A DNA stretch of 64,000 bases from M3007 sp044347755. Lineage in GTDB: Bacteria; Bacteroidota; Bacteroidia; Chitinophagales; Saprospiraceae. Positions 17,149 through 25,632 of this stretch are shown here, one piece after another. The stretch's first letter is position 1; each line of letters starts with the position of its first letter. The DNA is taken from positions 18,800-82,799 of the forward strand of contig JBIKUE010000007.1 of assembly GCA_044347755.1 (NCBI GenBank). Reading direction: 5' to 3'. Below the pieces are notes generated by a model that was given only the letters and a program-made list of their open reading frames with translations, did no database searches and was not told the origin of the DNA. A program made the position numbers and the translations under genes.

Positions 17149-17343
17149 TCAATTTCGAAAAATAGCGTTGAAAAAGCCTTGAACCAGCCTTCTGAATCGT
17201 TCGTTGAAAACGTACAATACAATGAACGCAAGTACAAACAAAACAAAAAAGCTGATAAAGACTTTCAACACTTTGAAAACAAGCCAAAGCGTGATCAACC
17301 CTGCCAGAAAAACAAAAAACGGGTTCTTAAGCAGATCATTCAT
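17149..17343 (-). CDS. Small membrane protein, unknown function
   Basis: A 64-residue protein that is mostly two adjoining hydrophobic helices (about 9-27 and 28-48: NPFFVFLAGLITLWLVF and FISFFVLFVLAFIVLYVF) with a basic amphipathic C-terminus (NERFRRLVQGFFNAIFRN). The ATG at 17343 follows 19 nt after the stop of the upstream gene, and the downstream gene begins 51 nt after its end. Position between two helical proteins, and lack of any antisense gene, support it as real. It may be the membrane partner of the flanking coiled-coil proteins. Confidence 0.6.
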   Translation of the reverse strand: MNDLLKNPFFVFLAGLITLWLVFKVLKVFISFFVLFVLAFIVLYVFNERFRRLVQGFFNAIFRN

Positions 17344-17362
17344 AGTAAATTGGTTGCTTTGG

Positions 17363-18022
17363 TTATTTTAGGTATTGTTGAATTTTATGAAGGTCTTCCT
17401 GGACCTGGCCATAAACCGCCTGGAAAGTAACTTCAAAATCCGCTTTGGTCGCCTCAATTTTAACGGTGCTATCTGAGATTTCCTGACGTATTTGTTCACT
17501 GCGCAGTTTGTGCTGTTCTATTTCTTCCGTCAATTTTTTAATTTGATCTGCCTTTTGTTGCATGGCAGCATCCAGGTTCTTGGCCTCTTCCTCCCGGTTG
17601 CCTACCAACTTGGCAATTTGTTGAGCATGAGCTTCCGAAAAATGCTGTTTTTCCCCATTTAGTACGCCTAAATAATGCTGGGCTGAATCTGCCAGTTTAG
17701 CAGCGGTTATGCCCATGGTTTGGGCCATGGCAAATGCCGACTGAAACCTTGTTTGTTCATCCATCGACATTTTCGACAGATTCTTTAATGCCTGCCGAAA
17801 TTCAAAATAATCAAACCCCTCCTGATTATGACGCTCCATGGCCGTTGCCAAGGCATCCAGAAATTTATCGCTTATGGAACCTGAATCTGAACCTGGCGCG
17901 GCGGTTGAGGCCGTAGGAGCGCTTTGCTCTGCTTTGGTGGCGGATTCAGTAGAAGGAGCGGTTTTTGTTGATTCATCGTCAACTATAAAAACCGATTTGA
18001 ATTTTTTTAGAAAATCGCTCAT
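17363..18022 (-). CDS. Soluble coiled-coil protein, unknown function
   Basis: A 219-residue protein. A short basic-hydrophobic N-terminus (MSDFLKKFKSVFIVDD) is followed by a Ser/Thr/Ala/Pro-rich low-complexity linker (about 18-50), a helical domain (about 50-125, ISDKFLDALATAMERHNQEGFDYFEFRQAL and FQSAFAMAQTMGITAAKLADSA) and a C-terminal coiled coil (about 130-219) with AMQQKADQIKKLTEEIEQHKLRSEQ. No signal peptide or membrane segment. It is the first gene of the operon; a TAnnTTTG element lies 50 nt upstream. I do not recognise a family; the N-terminal segment may bind membrane or a partner. Confidence 0.6.
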   Translation of the reverse strand: MSDFLKKFKSVFIVDDESTKTAPSTESATKAEQSAPTASTAAPGSDSGSISDKFLDALATAMERHNQEGFDYFEFRQALKNLSKMSMDEQTRFQSAFAMAQTMGITAAKLADSAQHYLGVLNGEKQHFSEAHAQQIAKLVGNREEEAKNLDAAMQQKADQIKKLTEEIEQHKLRSEQIRQEISDSTVKIEATKADFEVTFQAVYGQVQEDLHKIQQYLK

Positions 18023-18335
18023 GTTGGAATGGGTTGCTCATCCATATAAATATGGTACAAAAGTGGACAGACAAAGGTACGACAAATCAATTTCGTCGGC
18101 GACAGTCCGGGAAATTCAGACAAAGAAAGGGAATTGATTCGACGAATAAAAAAAAGGTGGTCGCATTTTGTGCGTAAACCAACAATGAGTGACCATTGGA
18201 ATGAATGAACAAATGCCTAAGGGTAATGCTCTAACAAAGTGCCCGCCCAACCTTTTCGGCACATAAATCAGTCGCATTTTATACGTTTTATCTTTAATTT
18301 ATAGTTCATTTGTGGCCACAAACCAGACAATTCCT
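18023..18335. other. Divergent intergenic region between the coiled-coil operon and the EAD gene
   Basis: A 313 nt gap without a credible gene. It holds the minus-strand promoter element at 18072-18079, an 8 nt near-match TATCTTTA at 18289-18296 that may serve the EAD gene, and two direct copies of GTCGCATTTT (18160-18169 and 18271-18280), each followed within six bases by CGT. The repeats are 111 bp apart and might be operator sites. Confidence 0.4.
18072..18079 (-). promoter_or_regulatory. Bacteroidota -7 promoter element (coiled-coil operon)
   Basis: TACCTTTG on the minus strand, 49 nt before the ATG at 18022. It should drive the three genes from 18022 to 16066, which end at a clear terminator. 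Confidence 0.6.
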
Positions 18336-19271
18336 ATGAATAATCACCCTGTTGTTGGAGCCATTCGGCAGTTAATTAGTGAAGGTGAAACCGGAAAGGC
18401 ACTACAAACTTTTATTGAGCATCTGGAAACAGAAAACATTTACCCTCCATTACTTCAGACCCTTCGGGTGGTTCAGGCCAATTATTCCACTGCAAAACGT
18501 AAAGAAGCCAATGGTGTTCTGAACTTTTCTGAAGCAAGAAGCGAATATGCTAAAGCAAACGATGCCATTCTCTCTGTATTGGAGGAATTTGCAAGCGGGA
18601 AATCAAGTGGATTTCGCGCTTTTCAAAATTCGATGAAAAAATGGTGGCTTACAGGTGGAATATTGTTAATCGTTGGAATTGGATGGTGGTTGATGCAAAG
18701 GGCGAATTTACCTGGCGCTAATGCTGAGGACTCCATTGCGGTTTGCCCGGAATTTATTCCGGAAGCAAGGAAAGTAATGATTTTAGCCTTTCAAAAACTT
18801 GGGGGCGAGGATACCAGACCTGAAGTAGGCATTCGCACCAGAATTAGCGACCTAACGGAAAAAAACAATCTGAAAACGGATGTAAAATTGGTTGAGGCCG
18901 AATCCATTGGGAAAAATTGGCCTGGTAATGCCCGGGAAGGCGCTAAACTGGGGCGTAAATGTATGGCCGATCTGATCATTTGGGGGGAATATGAAAAGTT
19001 TAATGATTCCATTTCGGTTGACATCCGATACGCCTTCACAGATGAAGAATGGCCTGCAGGGAGCGCCTTGAATACCTTCAAAAATGTAACTGAAATCAAG
19101 TCTGACCAAATGAAGATCAGCAATCTCGATGAAGCTGTTCTCAGACTTTGTACAGCATTAGCCCTTCATGAAAACAGGATGGATCTGGCTGAAAAATGGT
19201 TGATGAAACAACCAAATGTCAACGCCAGAGAGGCGCTTTGGAAAGAGCAATTGAAAAATGTCAAAAAATAA
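18336..19271 (+). CDS. Effector-associated-domain (EAD11-like) transmembrane protein
   Basis: A 311-residue protein. Residues about 1-88 look like a small helical effector-associated domain of the EAD11 kind seen in Bacteroidota conflict and signalling proteins (IRQLISEGETGKALQTFIEHL, then GVLNFSEARSEYAKANDAILSVLEEF). One membrane segment follows (about 103-120, WWLTGGILLIVGIGWWLM). The C-terminal domain (about 130-270) contains KVMILAFQKLGG, a helix with TRISDLTEKNN, and GRKCMADLIIWGEYEKF, a Rossmann-like pattern shared with TolB-N/adenylate-cyclase-associated domains; the end resembles the first helices of a TPR array (RMDLAEKWLMKQPNVNAREALW). EADs normally recruit effectors through like-with-like contacts. 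No protease, nuclease or TIR effector is adjacent. ATG 18336 is preferred to the in-frame GTG at 18312. Confidence 0.62.
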   Translation: MNNHPVVGAIRQLISEGETGKALQTFIEHLETENIYPPLLQTLRVVQANYSTAKRKEANGVLNFSEARSEYAKANDAILSVLEEFASGKSSGFRAFQNSMKKWWLTGGILLIVGIGWWLMQRANLPGANAEDSIAVCPEFIPEARKVMILAFQKLGGEDTRPEVGIRTRISDLTEKNNLKTDVKLVEAESIGKNWPGNAREGAKLGRKCMADLIIWGEYEKFNDSISVDIRYAFTDEEWPAGSALNTFKNVTEIKSDQMKISNLDEAVLRLCTALALHENRMDLAEKWLMKQPNVNAREALWKEQLKNVKK

Positions 19272-19282
19272 TCAAATCCCGC

Positions 19283-20779
19283 TTACAACTTCCCGGAGGA
19301 AATCTTCTCTTCAAGGACTTTGGAGTTGCGGATGGCATTGGCTTTTTTCCAATAATCTATTGCCTGTGCAGCCTGACCATTGAGCGACAAGGCATCCCCC
19401 AAGTGTTCCAATATGCCAGGATGTTGATCGCCTCCCTTCGTTAACGACTTTTCATACCTGGCAATAGCGCCGGAATAATCCTTTTTTCCCATCAGGGCCA
19501 AACCAACCTGATCAACCATGTCCAGGCGAAGGGATGTATTATTGGCTGTCATGAGTAATCCCTGCTCTAACTGGTTAAGTGCATCATCAGACCGCCCTTT
19601 GATGTTAGCTGCCACGCCGTAATACCAATAAGCTTTTGGCTGATTTGGAAAGGCATCTATCGCCTTTTCGGCAGAATTAAACATGTCGTCAAACCGACCT
19701 TGAGCAAGTTGCAGTCCCAATAAATTATCCCAAACTGCAAATACCGTCGGGTTAAGTTGGATGCATCGTTGATAGCGAACCAAGGCCTCCTGAGACATAT
19801 CTGAGTGATAGAACAGGTCACCGGAGAGACTCCACGCCTTAGCATCATCTGCATGGTGTTTTTCTAATAATGCGCCCAATTCCAGAATTGGCTTGCGCAA
19901 TGCAGCCCCTTCTGGTGTGTTTAACTTGGTAAAAAACGGCATCAGCGCCTTTACTTTTTCATCTATGGATACCGTGGGGTCGTCAAACAACAGCTTGAAG
20001 GCTGCTAACTTGGTTGCGTCTGTTTGTTCTTTCCCTGAGGTAAGCGCCATCCGTGCTGCGGTATTGTCGGGCTGCCGACGTAACACGTCCTCATAAGTAG
20101 TGTTAGCAGCGGCTTTATCTCCAATTTTATCGTAAAAAGCTGCAAGATCCAGACGGTATTTTAATTCATACGGGAATGCATCAGCCAGCTTTTTGTATTC
20201 AGCTGCAGCTTTTTTCATATCCCCCAGCCCAACGAATATCACATGTCTTTTGAAGGCTATTTCTTCTGTAAGCCCGGTTAGATCCTCCAGTTTATCAAGC
20301 GCTTTGAGTGCTCGTTTGGGTTCTTCATTTTTCAAGCTCAGGTAAGCCAGCTGTTCGTAAAACTCAGGGGTTTCCGGAAATCGCTTAATTAAACCATCGT
20401 ATACGGAAACAGCGTCTCCTATTCTACCAACCTTTTCAAAAAGGTCAGCTTGATAAACGGCATACCATTCATTTCCAGGAGCCAGGGTTACTGCTTTGCC
20501 AATGGCTTCAATGGCAGCCGGCAAATCACGGGATGACGTATAGGACCTGGCTAATCCATACCATCCAGCATCTACGGTTGGATGATCATAGGTGAATTTC
20601 TTGTACAATTCCAGCGCTTTATCGTGATGATTCAACAATCGCTCCCGCTCTGCCATCAGGAACTGACTTTGGCGCTTAACCTCCTCTTCTGGTACAGAAA
20701 TTTTGACCCCACCAATCGTATTTTGCGCACTTATTACAACAGGAAGCGCTACCAAAAACAATAAAAACCTTAGATTCAT
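19283..20779 (-). CDS. Exported TPR-repeat protein
   Basis: A 498-residue protein with a signal peptide (MNLRFLLFLVALPVVISAQ) and about ten tetratricopeptide repeats across nearly the whole mature chain, for example KALELYKKFTYDHPTVDAGWYGLARSY, AVSVYDGLIKRFPETPEFYEQLAYL, and SGAIARYEKSLTKGGDQHPGILEHLGDAL. Such periplasmic TPR proteins act as assembly or docking scaffolds; no enzymatic motif is present. Its ATG lies 15 nt after the stop of the 1373-residue secreted protein, so the two are very likely one operon, and a role in that protein's export or display is plausible. It ends 11 nt from the stop of the convergent EAD gene. Confidence 0.85.
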   Translation of the reverse strand: MNLRFLLFLVALPVVISAQNTIGGVKISVPEEEVKRQSQFLMAERERLLNHHDKALELYKKFTYDHPTVDAGWYGLARSYTSSRDLPAAIEAIGKAVTLAPGNEWYAVYQADLFEKVGRIGDAVSVYDGLIKRFPETPEFYEQLAYLSLKNEEPKRALKALDKLEDLTGLTEEIAFKRHVIFVGLGDMKKAAAEYKKLADAFPYELKYRLDLAAFYDKIGDKAAANTTYEDVLRRQPDNTAARMALTSGKEQTDATKLAAFKLLFDDPTVSIDEKVKALMPFFTKLNTPEGAALRKPILELGALLEKHHADDAKAWSLSGDLFYHSDMSQEALVRYQRCIQLNPTVFAVWDNLLGLQLAQGRFDDMFNSAEKAIDAFPNQPKAYWYYGVAANIKGRSDDALNQLEQGLLMTANNTSLRLDMVDQVGLALMGKKDYSGAIARYEKSLTKGGDQHPGILEHLGDALSLNGQAAQAIDYWKKANAIRNSKVLEEKISSGKL

Positions 20780-20794
20780 AGCAGATTTAAAACT

Positions 20795-23700
20795 TTAACG
20801 CAGCAAGGTAACCTCGCCTTTTTGAAATTTAAGTGCTCCATCTCCTCCTCGCCAGAAAACAACATAAACGTAGACATCTGAAGGAGCAGGATGGCCATTG
20901 ACCTGGCCATCCCATCGGGCGCCAGGTTCCATAGAGGAAAACACTTTTTGGCCCCAACGGTTGTAAATCTCTAAACTTTCTACACTTGCAATGCCCTCTA
21001 CTATGGCCAAACCAAATCCATCGTTGGCTCCATCACCATTGGGCGTAAACGCATTCGGGAATTGCACATCTGGTTTTATGATGGCAAAAGTAACGGACTC
21101 CGTTTGCACACATCCACTAGGTGACACTACCGTAACCACATACGTAACTGAATCGCTCATGGTTACCGGGGTAACTGTTATTTGTTGAGTATTGCCAATG
21201 ATATCAGCATTTTCCTGCCACTCAAACGAATAATTGCTCGCATTGGTACCTGGGATAAACGCATCCAGAAAAATTGTTGCACCTGCATCAACCCGATTGG
21301 TATCCGGATCAGTGACCAATTTGATGGTAAAGTTTGGCACTATGGTTACCAATACGCTGTCCTCATAAATGCATCCATTACCATATAAAAACAGCAGATC
21401 GTACATGGTGGTCTGCATTGGTGTGGCTAAAAAAGAGGGATCTGTGCCACCGGGTAGCCATGAATAATCTCCGGTAAGGAAGGCATCTGCCATGATCATG
21501 ACCGATTCTCCCAGACAAATAGCAGTATCGTTGCTAACTGTCACCTGCGGATTGTACACCGTAATATCTACTTCATAGGTTTTCACACAGCCATTCAAGG
21601 TGGTCAATACCTGGAAAGTGGTTGATTCCTGAGGGAATATAATTCCGGGCGTTGGATCATTGGACGTAAAATTACCTGGCGTTGAACTCCAAACATAGGT
21701 TGCTCCGGGTGTGGCAACGCTATTTAATATGACCCCTTCACCGGGACACAACAAAGTATCGGCCGGGAACTGTACTTCTGCTACTTCGCCTAGCACCGTG
21801 ATCTCTACTGAGTCAATGGATATACATTGCAGACTTGGTGCCGGGTAAGTGTATTGAACCGTATAGGTTGAAGATTGTGAAGGTGTTATTGAAATTACCT
21901 GGCCTGTTTGCCCATTGCTCCATTGAAACTGTCCGGGGTAATTTCCAGAGGCGGTCAACAGGATAGACACCCCGGCACAAATGGTGTCATCATTCGTCAA
22001 CATTAAATTTCCCGACGGCACTACCGGAATGGTGAACTGCTGTTGCACCGTACATCCATTTTCAAGGGTTACCAAATAGGTGGTCGTTTGGGCAGGAGAA
22101 TCCGTAGGTTGTGCTACACTTGAAACGAATCCGCTTGGGAAGGCAGTCCAGGTATACGATGCCGTAGTATCTGCAACCAGATTCAGCAAAATACTTTCGC
22201 CGGCACATAAAGTGTCATTGGGGAATTGAAATTGAGGTGTTGTGTTAACCTCAATCGTTATCGTGGCCGATGCAGAACATCCATTAGGGACGTCTCCTGA
22301 GAAGGTATAGGTTGTAGTGTTGGAAGGTGCGGCAGTTGGATTAGTGCATGTGATACAACTCAAGCCAATTGGTGGCGACCAAAGAACATTAGTCAACCCG
22401 TTTGCGTTCGACACTTGCAAGGTGGTGCTTTCTCCCAAACACAATTGCATTGCTCCGGCTGTAATGTTAAGTGTGGGAACCGGTTTCACCTGGATGATAG
22501 CGCTGGAAGTATCAAAACATGCCCCATTTTGGGTAATTCTTTGAATAACAGTTGTTTCAAGGACATTGGTCAACAGGAAATATTCGTCTCCCGGAAGCGT
22601 TTGTCCCTGGCTTGTTGTCCAGGTAAACAACAGATTAGGGAAGTTAGCGCCGGAATAAGAAGGGGAAACCAGTAACACAGGATCTCCACCACATATAGTA
22701 GTATCTGCAGGGGATATCTGCAAATTTGCAGGCAAACTGTCAACCTGAATATTGACAATCTCTTTTCTAATGCAGCCTGGTAAAGTAGCCGTTAACGTAT
22801 AGATTCTATTGGCAGTAGGAGTTGCCAATGCAAAGAAGCCTCCAGGTTGTACCTGAAGCTGTGTTAAAGGCGACCAACTTAAATTGACATTAGCTGGAGA
22901 AGCTGTCACAGAAATAGGAACACTACTGCCTTTACAAACTGATGTATCCTGAACGCTTAAAGACAGATCAAGCTGCACAACGGCCACGGTAACGGTTCTG
23001 ATCTCAATACAAGGGCCAGAGGTGGTCGTAAGGGTATATACCGTTGTTTGTGAGGGTGTAGCTACAGGATTGGGTGCGGCGGGATCACTTAAAGAGCCAT
23101 CATTAGGTGTCCAGGTATAAGTTGTTGCTGGTGCTGGTGTTGTATTTCCCAATACAACACTTTGTCCGCTGCATATGGTAGTATCATTAATCGTGTTCAA
23201 AACAGGGCCAACCGAAACAACCACAGATTCTGTCACGTTTTGACAAACATCTACCACTTTTACCTCATAAACCGTAGTTGCCAGTGGGCTAGCAAAAGGA
23301 TTTGCGCAATCATTGCAGGAAAGTCCAACCGACGGGGACCATGCATAAGATACCCCTCCAGTTACCTGAAGTTGAACGGCACTACCATTGCAGGAGAAAG
23401 TGTCATTGCTAACGGTAATGGGGGTGTTCTGTGGCCCAAAAACGCCATCAGAAGTACCTGAAAAATCAATCGCCATTCCATCCAGCTGAATATTACCCTG
23501 AAAATCATCTAAAAGTATCAGGTAGAATTTCCCAACCTGCACATCTACGCGTCGAACGAAATCGTCAGCAGTGCCTAATGGAGGGTCAGTTCCAGGAGTT
23601 GCCGGGCTTCCACAGTCAAAATTATCCAGAACAGGCAGCCCTGTTTCCGGATGAATATCAGCCAGGCCGGTAAGGTCTGCACCATCATCCCAGGAGGAAC

Positions 23701-24916
23701 GAATGGGTTGATTATTAGCAGCAAAATCACAAATTTCATCGAAACTATCGATCGGTCCCCAAACATTAAAATCGATATCTGTAGCCTCATTAACATTGGC
23801 GGATTGTACGGCAAACCCGAATTTCCCGTTGGCTTGTGCCTGAAAGTAAAAAAAGGAAAAATTGAAATCTACACTGGGATTCAAAAAGCACCCGGCATTG
23901 ACTCCATCCTGAATAAAACCAGGATCCCCCTGAGCGGGCGTTAAGGGCATGAACTGAGGAGCATTGTCGCAACCATTCAAATTAAGAGCCGTTTCGCAAG
24001 TGGCATTTGAAGGCAACGTAGGCGGCGGAGCATCGCAAACATCTGGCGAACATTGCCAGGTCAATTGAAACCCTTCATCTTCTATACTATTATCTGATTC
24101 AAATTGAATGGTGAGGCACCCAGCAGGCAATTGAATTTCCTGATTGTTTCCAGCTCCATCCAACTCCAGAACCAACGTTAAATTGGTTCCTGTGCCTTCA
24201 AAAATCCTTATGTAATCAAAATCTGACTCCGTGCTAAAGTCAATAAAGTTGAGCTTTATGCACTGATGAAATTCCGAAGGGCATATTTCAAAACTCAAAT
24301 TTTCATTGCTCTGATAGTCGCCGTCCGGGCCGCCTGAATCCCATAATGTTCCGGCACAACTGGAAGATCCTGGTACGTCACCTATATATATATCAGGCAC
24401 ATATGGATTAATACAGAGCTTAAAAGTACCAGCATTCGGGGAGGCCGTGGCCGAATAATCATTGACTCTTATGAAGTAAGGAACACCGGGTGTTAGACCG
24501 AAAAGCTCCATATGAACCTCGTTAATGTTCAATGGCGCTGCCAAACAGGCCAGTTCCGCCAATCCATTGAAAATACAGTCGCCCCTGTACACCGCAATCT
24601 GAGGCATTTCCATTGTTCCATTACCACCAATATCTCCCCACAGATCAATGGTTACATCAATGATACTACCATCTGCTGGCAGGGTAAACTGAAACCAAAC
24701 ATCGCGATCCGCAAGGTTATTCCAGCAGGAAGGAATGTTGGACGAGCCATCAATATTACTAGTGGTGGCATTTACATTCGTAAACTGCCCGGGCTGGGAA
24801 CAGTAAGGCACCTCACCCAAATCAATGATACCGGAACAATCGTCATTTACGGGCGCCTGGGCGAGTACTGAAAGGGAAAGAAAAATGGCAAGGGGAATGG
24901 TCAAAAATGCTTTCAT
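20795..24916 (-). CDS. Large T9SS cargo with CUB domain and CHU_C (type B) C-terminus
   Basis: A 1373-residue secreted protein. After the signal peptide (ending SVLAQ) come a PPC-like module (about 25-170, DDCSGIIDLGEVPYC..DVWFQFTLPADGS), a CUB-like domain (about 180-295, CAGTLWDSGGPDGDY..FDYIRIFEGTG), a second PPC/beta module and then roughly eight tandem Ig/PKD-like repeats of about 85-95 residues, each carrying a D.TIC.G.S or D.LC.GE motif and a TTTY.L or STTY.V end. The last 90 residues are the gliding-motility-associated type B sorting domain (FPNAFTPNGDGANDGFG, IYNRWGQKVFSS, DVYVYVVFWR, KGEVTLLR). It is expected on the cell surface or released. The TPR gene follows in the same operon. 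No catalytic domain was seen. Confidence 0.88.
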   Translation of the reverse strand: MKAFLTIPLAIFLSLSVLAQAPVNDDCSGIIDLGEVPYCSQPGQFTNVNATTSNIDGSSNIPSCWNNLADRDVWFQFTLPADGSIIDVTIDLWGDIGGNGTMEMPQIAVYRGDCIFNGLAELACLAAPLNINEVHMELFGLTPGVPYFIRVNDYSATASPNAGTFKLCINPYVPDIYIGDVPGSSSCAGTLWDSGGPDGDYQSNENLSFEICPSEFHQCIKLNFIDFSTESDFDYIRIFEGTGTNLTLVLELDGAGNNQEIQLPAGCLTIQFESDNSIEDEGFQLTWQCSPDVCDAPPPTLPSNATCETALNLNGCDNAPQFMPLTPAQGDPGFIQDGVNAGCFLNPSVDFNFSFFYFQAQANGKFGFAVQSANVNEATDIDFNVWGPIDSFDEICDFAANNQPIRSSWDDGADLTGLADIHPETGLPVLDNFDCGSPATPGTDPPLGTADDFVRRVDVQVGKFYLILLDDFQGNIQLDGMAIDFSGTSDGVFGPQNTPITVSNDTFSCNGSAVQLQVTGGVSYAWSPSVGLSCNDCANPFASPLATTVYEVKVVDVCQNVTESVVVSVGPVLNTINDTTICSGQSVVLGNTTPAPATTYTWTPNDGSLSDPAAPNPVATPSQTTVYTLTTTSGPCIEIRTVTVAVVQLDLSLSVQDTSVCKGSSVPISVTASPANVNLSWSPLTQLQVQPGGFFALATPTANRIYTLTATLPGCIRKEIVNIQVDSLPANLQISPADTTICGGDPVLLVSPSYSGANFPNLLFTWTTSQGQTLPGDEYFLLTNVLETTVIQRITQNGACFDTSSAIIQVKPVPTLNITAGAMQLCLGESTTLQVSNANGLTNVLWSPPIGLSCITCTNPTAAPSNTTTYTFSGDVPNGCSASATITIEVNTTPQFQFPNDTLCAGESILLNLVADTTASYTWTAFPSGFVSSVAQPTDSPAQTTTYLVTLENGCTVQQQFTIPVVPSGNLMLTNDDTICAGVSILLTASGNYPGQFQWSNGQTGQVISITPSQSSTYTVQYTYPAPSLQCISIDSVEITVLGEVAEVQFPADTLLCPGEGVILNSVATPGATYVWSSTPGNFTSNDPTPGIIFPQESTTFQVLTTLNGCVKTYEVDITVYNPQVTVSNDTAICLGESVMIMADAFLTGDYSWLPGGTDPSFLATPMQTTMYDLLFLYGNGCIYEDSVLVTIVPNFTIKLVTDPDTNRVDAGATIFLDAFIPGTNASNYSFEWQENADIIGNTQQITVTPVTMSDSVTYVVTVVSPSGCVQTESVTFAIIKPDVQFPNAFTPNGDGANDGFGLAIVEGIASVESLEIYNRWGQKVFSSMEPGARWDGQVNGHPAPSDVYVYVVFWRGGDGALKFQKGEVTLLR

Positions 24917-25005
24917 GAAGCAATAGAACGATTAGATGAATAGTGCTTGTTACCTGTTTTTACAGGATAACCTTTCGGTAGAGGGCTATTAAATATCTTA
25001 TGGGC

Positions 25006-25013
25006 CAAATGTA
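25006..25013 (-). promoter_or_regulatory. Possible -7 promoter element (CUB/CHU_C protein)
   Basis: TACATTTG on the minus strand fits TAnnTTTG, about 90 nt before the ATG at 24916. A small CCTGT-TTTT-ACAGG hairpin lies in the predicted leader at 24954-24967. Confidence 0.4.
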
Positions 25014-25136
25014 CGCAGGGAATGCAAATGCGGGTGTACTAATTCCATACTTAGCAGACAACCGACCAATTTTAGTACAAAATTACCCTTCCCGGGAAGA
25101 GACAATCTACGACACTTTCTTTGTGCCAGATTGATT

Positions 25137-25144
25137 TACCTTTG
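25137..25144 (+). promoter_or_regulatory. Bacteroidota -7 promoter element (dut), nearly leaderless
   Basis: TACCTTTG ends only 7 nt before the dut ATG at 25152, so transcription would start at or within a few bases of the start codon. Confidence 0.6.
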
Positions 25145-25151
25145 CGGTGTT

Positions 25152-25598
25152 ATGAATACACCTCTTGCTGTAAAAATCATCAATCAATCTCCATTCCCGC
25201 TGCCGCAGTATGAAACAACCGGAAGTGCCGGCATGGATTTGCGTGCCAATCTGGAAAACCCTGTAGTTTTGGGTCCGCTGGAGCGCTCACTTATTCCAAC
25301 TGGATTGTTTATTGAATTGCCACATGGGTATGAAGCACAGATCAGACCCCGTAGCGGATTGGCCGCCAAAAGGGGGTTGACTATGTTGAATTCACCTGGC
25401 ACGATTGATTCCGACTATCGGGGCGAAATCAAGTGTATCGTTGTTAATTTATCCAATGAGTCCCAAACCATTGAGCCCGGGGAACGGATTGCCCAAATGG
25501 TTATTGCCCGGCATGAGCAGGTTGAATGGCGCCAGGTAACGGTATTGCAGGACTCTGATCGCGGAGCGGGTGGTTTTGGTAGCACAGGCAAGCAATAA
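25152..25598 (+). CDS. dut: dUTP diphosphatase
   Basis: Dut hydrolyses dUTP to dUMP and pyrophosphate, keeping uracil out of DNA and feeding dTMP synthesis. The 148-residue trimeric enzyme shows all five family motifs in order: GSAGMDLRAN (I), RPRSGLAAKRGL (II), NSPGTIDSDYRGEIKCI (III), GERIAQMVI (IV) and DRGAGGFGSTG (V). The open frame reaches back to a TTG at 25131, but that codon lies upstream of the promoter element, so ATG 25152 is used. The sugar nucleotidyltransferase gene follows 34 nt downstream, probably in the same transcript. Confidence 0.96.
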   Translation: MNTPLAVKIINQSPFPLPQYETTGSAGMDLRANLENPVVLGPLERSLIPTGLFIELPHGYEAQIRPRSGLAAKRGLTMLNSPGTIDSDYRGEIKCIVVNLSNESQTIEPGERIAQMVIARHEQVEWRQVTVLQDSDRGAGGFGSTGKQ

Positions 25599-25632
25599 TG
25601 TTTAATGCCAGAGCCATTCAAACATACGATTT

